Assembly (NCBI GenBank): GCA_036365145.1
Contig: JAEOAD010000034.1
Span: 16,831,501-16,895,500, forward strand
DNA length: 64,000 nucleotides
From: Orientallactaga sibirica
Lineage: Eukaryota > Chordata > Mammalia > Rodentia > Dipodidae
Direction: 5' to 3'
Positions 35,341 to 46,343 of this stretch are shown here, one piece after another (within the stretch, counting starts at the first letter, position 1; every line of letters begins with the position of its first letter). Both the position numbers and the translations under genes were made by a program. Under the pieces are notes generated by a model. It ran no database searches. It was not told the origin of the DNA and saw only the letters and a list, made by a program, of their open reading frames with translations.

Positions 35341-36388
35341 CATATTCTTAATATATAACTGAAAAATATCATTCACAGAAAACTTCCAAATTACATTTAC
35401 ACTGATAACTTCTACCAAACATTAAAGCAAATAAATAATATTAATATTCAAAGTATTTCAGAAAGATAAATGGCAAAAGAGAAAGGATAAAGGAAAGAAA
35501 GAAAGAATCAAGGAAGGAAGGAGAGATGGAAGTTGGGAGAGAAAAAGAAAGAATAATTCAATTTTGTGAGGTCAAGCTAATCCTGTCATTAAAATTGACA
35601 AGAAAATGGCAAGAAAATTGCAGTCCAGTATGAAAGGTAATTAAAATTAAATACAAAGGAATTCTCTCAAATGGATATTTGTATGTCTATTTAAGTAATG
35701 GGTATGTATATAAAAATATTTAAAGATTACATCTTAAGTAAGATATTAAATGCTTTTGTTTCAAGACAAAATGCCAAATATTAATTCTATTATCACCACA
35801 TTCCTTGAATATACACTGCAAGTTTGATAAGGCAAGAGAAAGAAGAAAAATGATGGTCAAAAAGGAAAGAAAAGCTGCAAATACATTCAATAATAATGTG
35901 ATTATATAGGAAAGCATGAGGAATTTATAAAGTACAAATACATACATATGCACAGAAATAAGCATGGTTACATACATGACCAATGCTTAAAAATCATTTG
36001 ATTATTTTAAAATTTAAGAATGCATTATAAAATGAAATTAACAAAAATAATACCAATTAAAGCACTACACAATTATTATATTTAATTAAACATTAAAATC
36101 AAGGTACAGGATTTCTACACTGAATCTTGTTGCTATATAACATTTCAGTGAGAAATTAAGACCAAAGGAAATTTAATATTCATTTGATTCAAGGACTAAA
36201 TAGTGTTAAGATCTTATTTCTCTCCAAATTGATTTATTTTTTAGTGAAATCCCAGTGAAAATTCCTTTATAATCTCTGCAGAAATTAACAATCATACTTC
36301 CACACATATTGTGAAATGATTTTCAAAGTATGTTACAAAAGCAATTTATTGGGGAAGAATTTTTTTTTAAGAACTGGTGTTATAAAAC
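35341..36388. other. Unassigned AT-rich sequence
   Basis: A GAAAG/GGAAG-rich purine patch at 35480-35550 is low complexity. The rest is unique DNA. No gene. Confidence 0.5.
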
Positions 36389-36397
36389 CTGATCTGA

Positions 36398-36583
36398 GGC
36401 TGGGGAAATGGCTTAGTGGTTAAGGCATTTGCCTGCAAAGCCTAAGGACCCCAATTTGATTCCCCAGTACCCACGTAAGCCAATGCACAAGGGGGCACAT
36501 GCAACTGGAGTTCGTTTGCAGTGCCTGGAGGCCCTGGCACGCCCATTATCTTTCTCTCAAATAAATAAATAAATTTTAAAAAA
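36398..36583 (+). mobile_element. DIP-type tRNA SINE, short subfamily
   Basis: Head 'ggctggggaaatggcttagtgg', 'cacaagggggcacatgc', 'gttcgtttgcagtgcctggaggccc', a short CT tract and an AAATAAATAAATAAA tail. The target duplication 'ctgatctga' lies at 36389-36397 and 36584-36592. Confidence 0.95.
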
Positions 36584-36592
36584 CTGATCTGA

Positions 36593-37049
36593 TTGAAACA
36601 CAATATATACATATGTATCTTATTTACATAACACATAAACTAATTTTATATTTATTACAAGCCTAAATGTAAGCAAGACTAAAAGTATGAAACTTTCAGA
36701 GGCAAGTATAAGAAAAGAATCTTTAATGTCCTAAACAAGTATTTTTTAGAGTTAATATAAGTTTCATTATTTTTATTTCATCAAAAATAAATACTTGCAT
36801 TCTTTAATGTATGCTTGTAAACCAAAAAATAAGCAAAAATTTGGGGAAAAATACAATGTATACATGTGGCCAAGTACTAGATTCCAAAACTCTAATAACC
36901 GCTCTGAAATAATAAAATAATCTAATTTTCTTGGATAAATTACTTGAGCAGACATCAAAAGAAGATGATGAATAACTAATAAGAATAATTATCATCCTTC
37001 ATTCATCATCAAGGATTACAATTAAATACACAATTGAACTTTTCACCCA
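36593..37049. other. Unassigned AT-rich sequence
   Basis: No repeat family or gene recognised. Confidence 0.5.
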
Positions 37050-37680
37050 GTAGAATGGCGGATATTAACAGTCTCATAATATCAAATGGTTATGAGGCTA
37101 AGGAACAACTGGATTTTTTACACACTACTAGTAAAAATACAAAAAGTACTGCTACCTTTGAAAGTAGCTAGAAAGAAAGGTAAATCACATGCCTAAGCTG
37201 TCTCCCACAATTCTAGCCAAATGAGAACTAAAACATAACCACAAAAACTTCAACACGCATATTAATATTAGCATTACTTGTAATAGTAGAAACTGCAAAT
37301 AACTCAAACTCCTTTCACAAAAGATTAAAAATATATTTCTAAACGACTGATACAGAGGGATATTCAGAAATATAAATATTTGTTACATATATCATAGGTG
37401 AACCACAAGACAGACGCATAGAATGCAAAGCATATGAATTCCCTTCAAATTAATTTCTCAAGTTGGCAAAATAAGGCTATACTTTAAGAAATCAGGCGAG
37501 TGATTGGCTGGAGGGAAAGATAGTATGACTCAAAAGAACATGAGGAACCTTTCTGATGATTCAAATGTATTTTGATTTGGGTGTCGGTTATCTGGGAATA
37601 ATCATTCTTAATATTCATTATTGTACACTTGAAATCTGTGCACAGGATAAAAATTCACCTCAACTCAAGAATTTAAGTGA
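37050..37680 (+). repeat. Ancient L1 (L1M-type) 3' end, sense
   Basis: Diverged ORF2 end plus 3'UTR of an old mammalian L1. ORF2-derived blocks: 'agaatggcggatattaac', 'atggttatgaggctaaggaacaactgga'; 'gcattacttgtaatagtagaaactgc'. 3'UTR blocks: 'ggctatactttaagaaatcagg', 'gaacctttctgatgattcaaatg' and 'attattgtacacttgaaatctgtgca', the typical close of L1M 3'UTRs. It differs clearly from the rodent L1s elsewhere in the window. Confidence 0.75.
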
Positions 37681-37759
37681 AATAGTTTGGGCTGCTTTCA
37701 CTGATTCTATTGGGTTAGCCAATTATCCTAAGTATTCCCTTGTGCATGTGACTTACTTC

Positions 37760-37880
37760 TCGGAGCAATCTTGTGCAAGTTCTTTCTCATTTTACAGGGA
37801 GGCAGTGGAAAATTTGTCAAGGTCAAACAGCTAAAACATTCTTGAACTGAGAATCAGTTCCCATCAGCCTTATGCTACAG
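37760..37880 (-). repeat. MIR SINE fragment, antisense
   Basis: 'ttctcattttacagggaggcagtgg' then 'gtcaaggtcaaacagctaaaac' and 'gaactgagaatcagttccc' follow antisense MIR order closely. Confidence 0.75.
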
Positions 37881-38042
37881 CAAGGACATCGCATGTCTCT
37901 CCTGCAACCAAACACATCCCAAAACTACAACCGTTAATACTGGTTCTCAGTTCAGATGGGTCAACATTCTCACTCCTCACTTGCTGTTTCAGAAAATTGT
38001 CCACCATATATTGTTTCTTAGAAAGGCAACAGATATGAGACT

Positions 38043-38560
38043 ATGTCTAAGATGAATGGTGAGAGAAGGTATTCCACTTTTAATTGGAGACTAGAGCCTC
38101 CGAGTAGCATCCCTTCAATTCAGGCAGTGAAGCAGGCAGTCAAGGGCATCAAAGGGAGAAAACAGTTCAGTGTGAGGCTGATGAGGCAGCACCTAGAATA
38201 TTGTAAACAGTTCTGGGCATCTCAACATGGGAAAGCTGTAAAGAAACTGGAAAAGATTCAAAGAATATAAGGGAGCATGATTACAGGACTGGAGGGATTG
38301 ATTTATGAGAAAAGATTTTTTAAAAACTAGGTACTTTCTACTTAGATGGAGCATAACTAAAGGTAGATTCACCAACGTCGTAAATATTTGAAGGATCATA
38401 GGTAAAGAAGCGGGGGAGAGATTTGTAACACTACCTACCTCAGAGGCTTTAAATAGATTTACTAGAAGGGAACATAGAAATGAATGCTTAGTCCAGATAT
38501 CAGGAAACATATCCTGCCTACAGGATCGATTAGAATACGAAGGAGTCCCTTAGAAGTAGC
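38043..38560 (+). repeat. CR1/L3-type LINE fossil, 3' end of its RT ORF
   Basis: The frame at 38043-38270 ends in RQHLEYCKQFWASQHGKA followed by VKKLEKIQRI. The HLEYCxQFW...K..KLE.IQR pattern is a signature near the C-terminus of the reverse transcriptase ORF in CR1-clade LINEs, including mammalian L3. Homology continues to about 38560 across frameshifts ('aaatatttgaaggatcata', 'tcaggaaacatatcctgcc'). The element died long ago and is not a host gene. The residues upstream of RQHLEYC (about 38043-38165) are less clearly LINE-derived. Confidence 0.8.
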
Positions 38561-38811
38561 ATAGAAAATGCATTTGTCCAAAACATTGAGACTCATGATG
38601 GCAACAAACTATGAGGTAAATAAAGAAAAAAAAAAGTATAAAGAAGAATAAATGGATCTGTTCTGCATTACAGGTGAGAGATTTTGTAGCCTGGGCCAGA
38701 GGTGGTCCCCTTGGATGTACAAAGAGAATATATGATTTGGGGTGTGTTCCTCACAAAATTTGTGCAAAATGTTGTAAAGACATTTATAATTACATAAAAA
38801 ATCATTATATG

Positions 38812-38945
38812 AAGCTGAGGCATGATGGCATGTGCCTTTAATACCAGCACTCATGAGAAGAATCACTGTGAGTTCAAGGCCAACCTGGAACTACAGAATG
38901 AATTCCAGATAATCTTGGACTATAGTTATCTCATACCTAGGATAA
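38812..38945 (+). mobile_element. B1 SINE, sense, diverged
   Basis: 'gctgaggcatgatggcatgtgcctttaataccagcac', 'aatcactgtgagttcaaggcc', 'gaatgaattccagataatcttgga' keep B1 order with a small internal deletion. Confidence 0.85.
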
Positions 38946-39104
38946 ACAAAACAAAATAAGAATATTATCAACTGAAATTTCCATAAATCAAATACACCAA
39001 TATACTTGGAGACTTACAAATGCCCGGAATGTGTTATCAGATTGAAAATGTAAGTTTGTTATACAAAATTTGTATTTTCTTTTCTTTCAATGTCAGGACT
39101 AAGG

Positions 39105-39245
39105 CTGCCTACTATTAAATCTTAGCTCTGTAATTTATTTGCTATCTGACCTTCATTATTTTATAGTCCCTCTATTCATTTATCTCACAAATGAGCAATT
39201 CTCACAGAAGCTCCATAAAAGTCTTATGAGTGCAGTTGGACTAAT
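39105..39245 (+). repeat. MIR SINE fragment, sense
   Basis: 'cttagctctgtaatttatttgctatctgacc', then 'ctctattcatttatctcacaaatgagcaat' follows MIR core order (agctctgccacttactagctgtgtgacc..cctcagtttcctcatctg). Diverged. Confidence 0.6.
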
Positions 39246-39499
39246 ATGGACAAAAATCTGAGCTTTGACACACACTAGTTTTATTGAAAATAATTCTACC
39301 AATATCAGCTTATATATTGGTTATTTAGTGAGACTACATTAGAGGAAGTGAATGATAATGAAATATATAAAATATTATGTACAGTCTTTTTGAATGGAAT
39401 GTTCATGGAGTCACTCAAAACCTTAAAGAACTTGGGAATGATGCTGGCATAGAAGCATGTGCTTCAAAGAATTTTGAACAGTAAGCAGAATTTATGCTC

Positions 39500-39625
39500 T
39501 CAAGGCTATGTTATGGGCTTGCTTCCTCTTACCCTCCTTTTTCTCTTCTTCCTCCTCCTACTTTTTCCTATTCTCCTCCTTCTTCTTTTACTTATCCTTC
39601 TCAGTCTTCTGCTCAGCTTCACACA
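39500..39625. repeat. Polypyrimidine tract
   Basis: Strand-asymmetric C/T stretch (TTCCTCCTCC, CTCCTTCTTC units). The overlapping leucine- and serine-rich frames here are low complexity and not proteins. Confidence 0.8.
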
Positions 39626-39649
39626 GCCATCCTATTTGTGGCAGTTGAT

Positions 39650-40000
39650 GGTGGTATTAGTGGTGGGATGTGCAGTGTGTGTACATGAATGTCTTATTTG
39701 GCACCCCTTGGTTTTGACTGTGGCAGTCAGAGGAAAACCTTAAGTATCCTTTTATCTGTTATTTCCATCTGATGAAATCTCTTACTGATTCCATGACATG
39801 TTATCTATGAAGCTCGGTGATTCTCAGGCCTCTCAGAACCATAGATGTGTATGGCTTTGACCAGGTCTTTAGTGAATTCCTGGGATTAGATTTTGTGGGT
39901 TCTGGAGATTCAAACTTGGGTGGTCTCAGCCTACCTTGAAGGGCCCTTATGCTTGCACAGGAATTTTACTAAACCACTGAGCAATCTGTCAAGCTGGGAC
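39650..40000 (-). repeat. B3/B4-like rodent SINE, antisense, diverged
   Basis: Right end 'tgtgggttctggagattcaaacttggg', 'cttatgcttgcacagg', 'taaaccactgagcaatctg' is the antisense tRNA/ID-type head. The left part ('tgtgtgtacatgaatg', 'gtcagaggaaaaccttaag', 'gggattagattttg') parallels the composite element at 43795-44082. Confidence 0.6.
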
Positions 40001-40714
40001 TTATATTCTTATGTTGAGATTAATAGGACCCTTTAAGTTTAGGTACTTTTTTAAAAAGAGTATTGGATTTCTGAAGTCATACTCAGTGTTATTAATCTTA
40101 TATGTATATGTAATTCTTCTGAATTATTTTCATCATTTTTTACAAATAACCCATTTTACTCAAATAAAACGAAACAATGTCTTAAACTAAGTTTTGATAT
40201 CCAAAAACTAAGAACCACTGGTTATGACTGAAATCACTTCTACCTTTCTTACCCTATATTTCTATTGTTTCCTCTGTAATTTCACAAATATAACAGGTTC
40301 TATTGTACTGCTATTTTTCTTATAACTTTAAAATGAAAATGAAATGTTATAAAAGTGTTTTTAAAAAGTGCAAGCAAACTAGTTTTCAGATGAATGATAA
40401 TATAAGGAAACATTCCTCTTTCTACATGAAAATTGATTAAAATGAAATAGAATGTGTCCTAAACTGGAAAAAAATCATTCAGTTATATGCATGTGTATTT
40501 CTACTATTGATTTTCTCTTAACAGATAAGTTTGTTGAAAGAGGAGTTTGGTTTAAAGACGAGTCTGCACAAAAAACAGACAGTTAAAAATGTTTGAGGAT
40601 CCTGGTCACTGCAAATCAATCAGAAGTGAAGATAAGGTATTTCTACCATTTCAAAGGAAGTCAATAGCAATAGGAGTCCGTTTATGCAATTTGGTTTCGT
40701 AGCAGGACTTTTCC
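40001..40714. other. Unassigned AT-rich sequence
   Basis: No gene or repeat recognised. A pyrimidine-AG at about 40519-40524 resembles a 3' splice site, but nothing downstream supports an exon. Confidence 0.5.
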
Positions 40715-40840
40715 ATCATAGAAACACCTGAGGTCTATTTCCAGCTCTATCATAAATCAGTTATGTGATGCTAAAGAAAAGTCAACTCAGTTATTCTAAG
40801 CCTCAGTTTCCTCACATGCAAAATCAGACTTAGAACTATA
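40715..40840 (+). repeat. MIR SINE, sense
   Basis: Good match to the MIR core: 'gaggtctatttccagctctatc', 'cagttatgtgatgctaaagaaaagtcaac', 'taagcctcagtttcctcacatgcaaaatcaga'. Confidence 0.85.
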
Positions 40841-41400
40841 AAGCCAATGGAAGTATATTTGATTGTTCAGAACCACATTTCTACTCTCTAGAACACCATA
40901 GGCCACAGTTCCGAAACATATGACTGAATTAATATATGAGAGGATGGATAAAGCTGTGATATAGTGGTATAGAATAAAGCACTTGAGTAACTAAAGGAAT
41001 AGAAGATATGAACTGTGCATCCTACCTTTTACAATTATAATGAGTATATATAATTTTTGATACTCAGTGTTATTATATTGAAATACATGAAAGGCATTTG
41101 TCAACAAGGAAATATGTATGTAATTCTATCAATTTAGATGTGATCTCTGAAACTTATTTCATCTCTATTATTTTCTAGCTACTCTTCACCAATCTTCCGA
41201 GGGAAGGACAAATCTTATTAATTTTCTATCTTAGGAGTTAGCCAACAATCAGACAGTGAATTTCAACTAATATCATTCAGAAAAAAAGACTTGAAAAGTA
41301 CTGCTAATATTTAGGCCTAATTTTTCATACACACACATGCACGCACACATGCATGTATGCACACACACATATGCACACATACACATATATGGTTTGTGTG
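40841..41400. other. Unassigned; CA-rich repeat at end
   Basis: Unique DNA, then an impure (CA)n/(CACG/CATG)n patch at 41329-41390. No gene. Confidence 0.5.
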
Positions 41401-41722
41401 TGTAGCAGACAGCTTCAGGTTCACTGAGATGAACTTCCAGACCAGGCACAGTTATGGAGGAAGGGATTTATTTATTGAGACTTACAGATCCAGGGGAAGT
41501 TCCATAATGTCAGAAGAAGGTGACCTGTCTTTTACAGGACCAGGCAAGAGAGAGAGAAAGCCACAAGCCAAAAGCCACACAACTCAGGAACTCCAGCTAG
41601 GCACACTTTGCATATCTTTACAATGGAATCTCAAACCCACCACCACACCTTAAGACCCACCCAGCCTAGTGACACTGCCTCCAGCCAGGTGGCTGCAGAT
41701 GCAAACTACAAACTAATAAGAC
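41401..41722 (-). mobile_element. LTR, ERVL-MaLR type, antisense, truncated
   Basis: Starts TGTAGCAGACAGCTTCAGG and follows the complete copy at 50848-51232 block by block ('gaacttccagacc', 'atggaggaagggattta', 'ttacagatccaggggaag', 'cttaagaccc', 'gcctccagccaggtgg'). It stops before the last ~45 bp of that copy, just upstream of an antisense DIP SINE. Confidence 0.6.
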
Positions 41723-41729
41723 TACCTTT

Positions 41730-41735
41730 TTTATG

Positions 41736-41782
<47 letters not shown>

Positions 41783-41978
41783 GACAGAGAGAGACAGAGA
41801 GAATGGGCATGCCGGAACCACCGCACTGAAATTATACTCCAAACTCCTGTGCCCCTTTATGTGCCTGTGAGCCCTTGCATCAATGTGTGTTTGGCTTACT
41901 TGGGACCTGGGGAGTCAAATGCGGGTCCTTAGGATTTCCAGGCAGGTACCTTAACCACTAAGCAATCTATCCAGCTCT
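41730..41978 (-). mobile_element. DIP-type tRNA SINE, antisense, (GA)n
   Basis: A (GA)n/GACA tract at 41740-41803 replaces the CT stretch, followed by 'gggcatgccggaaccaccgcactg', 'gtgtttggcttacttggg' and 'ccttaaccactaagcaatc'. Confidence 0.9.
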
Positions 41979-42082
41979 GGTGTGTATGAGTGTGTGTTCA
42001 CATAGGTTTTAGTTTTGTGTCCCCTCAACCCTGAATTTTCTTCATTTCTCCCAGTTTTGCTCATGGAGAGTTGTCTCATGTC

Positions 42083-42119
<37 letters not shown>

Positions 42120-43116
42120 TAAAAATACAAAAGCATTTTGAAACAGTGACTGTTACCTGAATTATGTTAAAACATACCAAATATTACAAATGTATACTGC
42201 TTTGTTGTGATCATTGCCAAAGATGTTTTGGGGTTTGACTCAACTCGAACTTCCCACTGAGACATAAAGATTTTTTTTTTCCATGTAGTTTTTCAAGAGA
42301 AGAGGAATTAGTTTTATATACTATGTTTCATACTCTGGGTTTTCAAAAGAATATCATACAGCAACACATGAGTTCTTCACTTGTGGAGACTGCAGTGAGA
42401 CTCCAGGGCCTCCAAGAACCTAGAGATACATCACACCAGGCTCGGATCAGTTGTCTTTCTTTCACAAGGCAACAGTGGTGTGTTCATTGAAGCTGGTGCT
42501 ATTGAGAGGGCTCAAAAAGGGCAGTCAATTTACAGAAGGCATACATGTTAAAAATAAGGCTTCAGAGATTAAATCAGCTAGACAAGGGAAAAGGTTAGAG
42601 ATAGTGAGAAATGAAAAATATGCTAAAAGTAGTCACAAGTAAACTGACTCATCTCTGTGATATCTGCTGTTGATCTAGCTTAAAGTTTATGTATGGGCTG
42701 GAATTGATCAGCTTTTCCTATTCACTTGTTTGTGCAATGTTTCTCACAGGGGCACATCTAGATGACACAATACAGCGGAGAAGCACTTACTTGGTTCCTC
42801 CTATGCTGTTAAACATTTAGTCAGAACCTCTTCTCACATATATTTGCCATTTTGAAATGTTTCACTGGTTCTTTCAGTGTATTTTTGTTGCTAAATTCAC
42901 AAGACACTAATCATGAGCCTGGGCTAATCAAACCACTTTGCAGTGAATTGCAGTCCAGCAAGCACATGGAGGAGGTGTTACCACCTCCATTCTATGAAAT
43001 AAAGAACAGATAACACATTCTAAACTGAGGGGACAATTGACTCTACTGACAATGTGCTCTTATAGCATCTGTTTCCATATGATAGTACTTACTACATTGT
43101 CTTTTCATCTATGTAT
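41979..43116. other. Unassigned; long A-run
   Basis: A pure A run of about 30 at 42087-42117 with no obvious retroposon body upstream. A 63-codon frame at 42451-42642 has no motif. No gene supported. Confidence 0.45.
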
Positions 43117-43131
43117 AAAAATGTCCATTTT

Positions 43132-43268
43132 AAGCAGGGCATGATGGTGCACGCCTTTAATCCCAGAGGCAGAGGTAGGCAGATCATTGTGAGTTCAAGG
43201 CTGCCCTAAGACTACATAGTGAATTCCAGGTCAGCCTAGGCTAGAGTGAGACCCTACCAAAAAAAAAA
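43132..43268 (+). mobile_element. B1 SINE, sense
   Basis: 'agcagggcatgatggtgcacgcctttaatcccag', 'ggcagaggtaggcagatcattgtgag', 'gaattccaggtcagcctaggctagagtgagaccctacc', A-tail. The target duplication 'atgtccatttt' lies at 43121-43131 and 43269-43279. Confidence 0.97.
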
Positions 43269-43362
43269 ATGTCCATTTTCTAAAAAAGTGAACATTATCA
43301 AGACTGAATCAAGATCTCATTCACTTTTATACTGCCAGTGCTCAAAGGGATAAGCATTAAGA

Positions 43363-43580
43363 TTTTTAAAAATTATTTATTTGTTAATATTTGCAAGTAG
43401 GGAGAGAGAGAGATTGAGAGAAGGAGAGAGAATAGGCATGCCAGGGTCTCTCTACACTGCAAACGAACTCCAGATGCATGTGCCACTTTTGTGCATCTGT
43501 CTTCAAGTGGGAACTAGGATTTGAACCTGGGCCATCAGGCTTTCAAGCAAGACTAAGCACTAAGCCAACTCTCTAGCCAC
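43363..43580 (-). mobile_element. DIP-type tRNA SINE, antisense
   Basis: GA tract, 'ggcatgccagggtctctctacactgc', 'aactccagatgcatgtgccac', 'ctaagcactaagccaactctctagcc'. A 'taagatttt' motif flanks it, a likely target duplication. Confidence 0.92.
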
Positions 43581-43794
43581 AACAATAAGATTTTGAATAC
43601 TATATAAATAAAAATATGCATAGCTGTATACATAAATAGATATATAAATAAGTTAATTAAAATAGGAATAATTCAGATGGATTTTTGATTAAACTCTAGT
43701 TTAATGTGATGATATATGGAAAACTAGTTTCCTACTCCTTTGAAATTTGGAAACTGACACAGCATGTATTAAATGTCTTTTCTTTTGGTATGTT

Positions 43795-44082
43795 TGTGGA
43801 TGCTACATACCTGTGTGTGTCTACAGTTGTGTGCACTCCATGCATACTGTCTGAGGAGGACACCAGATTTCATTGATTACTCTTCCATCCTGTGTCCCAG
43901 AGACAAAGTCTTTCACTGAAACTGGATATCTCCATTTTGTACTTAGACTAGCTGACCAGAAAGCCACACCAATCTTCTTGTAGCCAACCACCCAGGCTTT
44001 CGACATGGGCACTGGGGATAGAACTCAGGTCCTCAGGCTTATGTAGTAAGTACTTTTACTCACTGACCACCTCCCCAGCTCC
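43795..44082 (-). repeat. B3/B4-like composite rodent SINE, antisense
   Basis: TG-rich left end, B1-like middle ('cccagagacaaagtctttcactgaaactgg', 'acttagactagctgaccagaaagcc') and right end 'gggcactggggatagaactcaggtcctcaggctt', 'ttactcactgaccacctccccagctcc', the antisense of a tRNA/ID-type head. Older than the DIP copies. Confidence 0.7.
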
Positions 44083-44214
44083 ATAATATTTTTAATGAAT
44101 ATTCTCATCCAGCATTAGGTAACAATGTACAGAAATGTGATTAATGTCATTGAATGCAGGGATTTGCAATTTTTTCTTTGCTATCAAGTAATTATTACCA
44201 AATATAAACTGAGA

Positions 44215-44540
44215 GGAGCATGAGATGGCTCAGCTATTAAAGATACATGCTTGAGAAATCTGCTGACTGGAGTAAGATTCTCCAGCACCCTCATAAATCC
44301 AAACACAAATTTCATGTGCTTCTGTGATCCCCCACACCTATGGAAATGGGAGGCAAATCCAGGAGAAATCTGAAGTTCACATGCTGGTTAGACTAGCCTT
44401 TGTTTTCAGTGGTAAAAGAACCTGTTTCAAATAAGGTGGATAAAGAGCACAGACACCTCAAGGTTGTCCTCTGGCTTCCACATGTGTGCCGTGGCTTGTG
44501 TACACCATCCCTCCATGTAAGTTAAAAAAAAAAAAAAAAC
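44215..44540 (+). repeat. B4/RSINE-like composite SINE, sense
   Basis: Head 'gcatgagatggctcagctattaaagatacatgcttg', B1-like middle ('cccccacacctatggaaatgggaggcaaatccaggagaaatctgaagttc'), a 'gttgtcctctggcttccacatgtgtgccg' right part and an A-rich end. Confidence 0.7.
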
Positions 44541-44614
44541 ACAAAATACATTCACACATGCAAATAAATAAATGTAAATGTATTAAATGATAAAAAATTC
44601 AAAATATAAACTGA

Positions 44615-44792
44615 TCTGGGGAGGTGGCTTAGCAGTTAAGGCATTTAGCTGGGAAGCCTGTGGACCCAAGTTCCATTCCCAGTACCCATGTAATCCAGAT
44701 GAACATGGTAGCACATGTGCCTGGAGTTTATTTGCAGTTGCCGGAGGCCCTGATGTGCCCATATTTACACACACACACACACTCTCATAAAA
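44615..44792 (+). mobile_element. DIP-type tRNA SINE, short, (CA)n tail
   Basis: 'tctggggaggtggcttagcag', 'atccagatgaacatggtagcac', 'gagtttatttgcagttgccggaggccc'. A (CA)n run at 44768-44784 replaces much of the CT tract. Confidence 0.92.
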
Positions 44793-44802
44793 TATTTAAA
44801 AA

Positions 44803-45804
44803 ACACATTAGAAATATGCACTGAGAATCACCAGTTCAAGTTTAGTCTATTTTCTGAGTTAGTGTATGCAGGAGATAACTGAGAACTATAAGAGTTCACA
44901 GAACCAAACAACAGAGAAACAGATCACAAGTTCACAGGTTCAGAGCTGTGGCAAACTGAATCATTTGTCATGTTCTTGGGAGTTTAATATAAGCTTTTGA
45001 CAAGGAACTCTTTTCCATTGGTTGGAAGGTTCCAGAGAAATTTTAATATATCCCATCTGAAGGACTGAGGTTGGAGGTAAGACATATCACTTGTTACCTG
45101 TATCAAATAGTAGGAATGTTTTATTCGAGATCAGAGACAGGCACAGGGCTGTGTGCATTCTGAAACCTGAGCAAATCTAAAGAAATCACAAGTCACTTCT
45201 CAGCACTGACTCACAGTCCCTGAAATGGTGATGATGAAAAATCGCTGCTTTGAGTAGCAGCAAAATGAAATATTTCTGAACACCTTTTCCTGACAGGTTT
45301 AAAAAAGGAAGGCAAGCATAGGAAGGTAGCATTGCTGCCTGTGAAAGTCGTGGATGAATGTATTGAGGGCAGTTATTTTAGTAGTACTGGTGATAAAAAT
45401 TAAATGGGGACCTTATGGGAATGTACATTTCCTCAGAAAGTGTTGGGACAAATGTACATTTTAAAGGCACACTCAGTGGCTGGGCAGAGATGGCAAGGAA
45501 TACAAAGCCAGAATAGGGATGGGTTGGGGAAAAAAGAAACTAAAAAAAGACCCAGTTTGCAAAAGCATTTAGGGACATCTGGGAGAGTCTGTAGAATACT
45601 AAATTCTAGCAAAGCAAAAGAGGGAGAAAGACAGATTTGGGATGAAAGAATTAAAAAAGGGAAAGAACAGAAGATAAAATATAAATAGGCAAGAATTAGT
45701 GGGAAATCACATAATGTCCAAAAGAGAATACAGGAAAGCATGAATATAAGTCAATGTTAATTAAAGAGATATAGTAACAAATCTACAGAAAATTTCGGTC
45801 AAAC
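44803..45804. other. Unassigned unique sequence
   Basis: Opposing 94- and 102-codon frames overlap at 45404-45741, but neither shows a domain, signal peptide or known family. No gene supported. Confidence 0.5.
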
Positions 45805-45990
45805 TGAACCAGCTCCAAATTCAAATGTGCCACTTAGTAGGAAAAGACCTTAAATAAGTGATAAAAATTCTCCGAACATTCATTTCTCATTTTAAATATG
45901 AGAATAAGAATCAACTTCACTGAGTTGAAATGAAATAATATTCATATCATCACCCCTGACATATGGATGGCATTCAACTATGAAAACTTA
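45805..45990 (+). repeat. MIR SINE, sense
   Basis: 'gctccaaattcaaatgtgccacttagtagg', 'ttcatttctcattttaaatatgagaataagaatcaacttcactgagttgaaatgaaataat' matches the MIR core and 3' end (atgaggattaaatgagataat). Confidence 0.75.
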
Positions 45991-46000
45991 AAATAAAACC

Positions 46001-46125
46001 TAGCCAGATTCATACCTTTAATCCTAGCACTCAAGAGACAGAGGTAGGAGGATCACTATGAGTTTCAAGCCAGCCTGGGAAATACAGAATGAGATCTAGA
46101 GTGAGACCCTACTTCAAAAACAAGC
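46001..46125 (+). mobile_element. B1 SINE, sense, diverged
   Basis: 'catacctttaatcctagcactcaagagacagaggtaggaggatcactatgagtttcaagccagcctggg', 'tctagagtgagaccctacttc'. Confidence 0.9.
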
Positions 46126-46343
46126 AACACAACAACAGAAAACTAGCAACACAAATACCTAGAGAAAAAGGAAAACAGTAATGTTCCTACCATGATGAGT
46201 TCTGGGAAAATGTCAGTTATTATTTGCAGTGGTATCATAATAGATTATTCTAAATTCTCAAATAGTTCTATAGTTGTTGATAGTTTCCCCCAAAGAAGAA
46301 AAATATCACAATGCATGGATTGACCTCTCCTTTACATTAATAG

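Noticed and set aside
39500..39743. Hydrophobic 94-codon frame resembling a membrane protein
   Set aside because: The leucines come from a polypyrimidine tract read as CTC/CTT codons.
40519..40600. Pyrimidine-AG followed by a 24-codon frame as a terminal exon
   Set aside because: A single weak splice-like site with no partner exon or poly(A) support.
42087..42117. A30 run as the tail of a processed pseudogene
   Set aside because: No cDNA-like sequence or matching duplication upstream; it follows unassigned DNA.
45404..45741. Overlapping 94- and 102-codon frames on opposite strands
   Set aside because: Low-complexity lysine- or phenylalanine-rich translations with no family signature.
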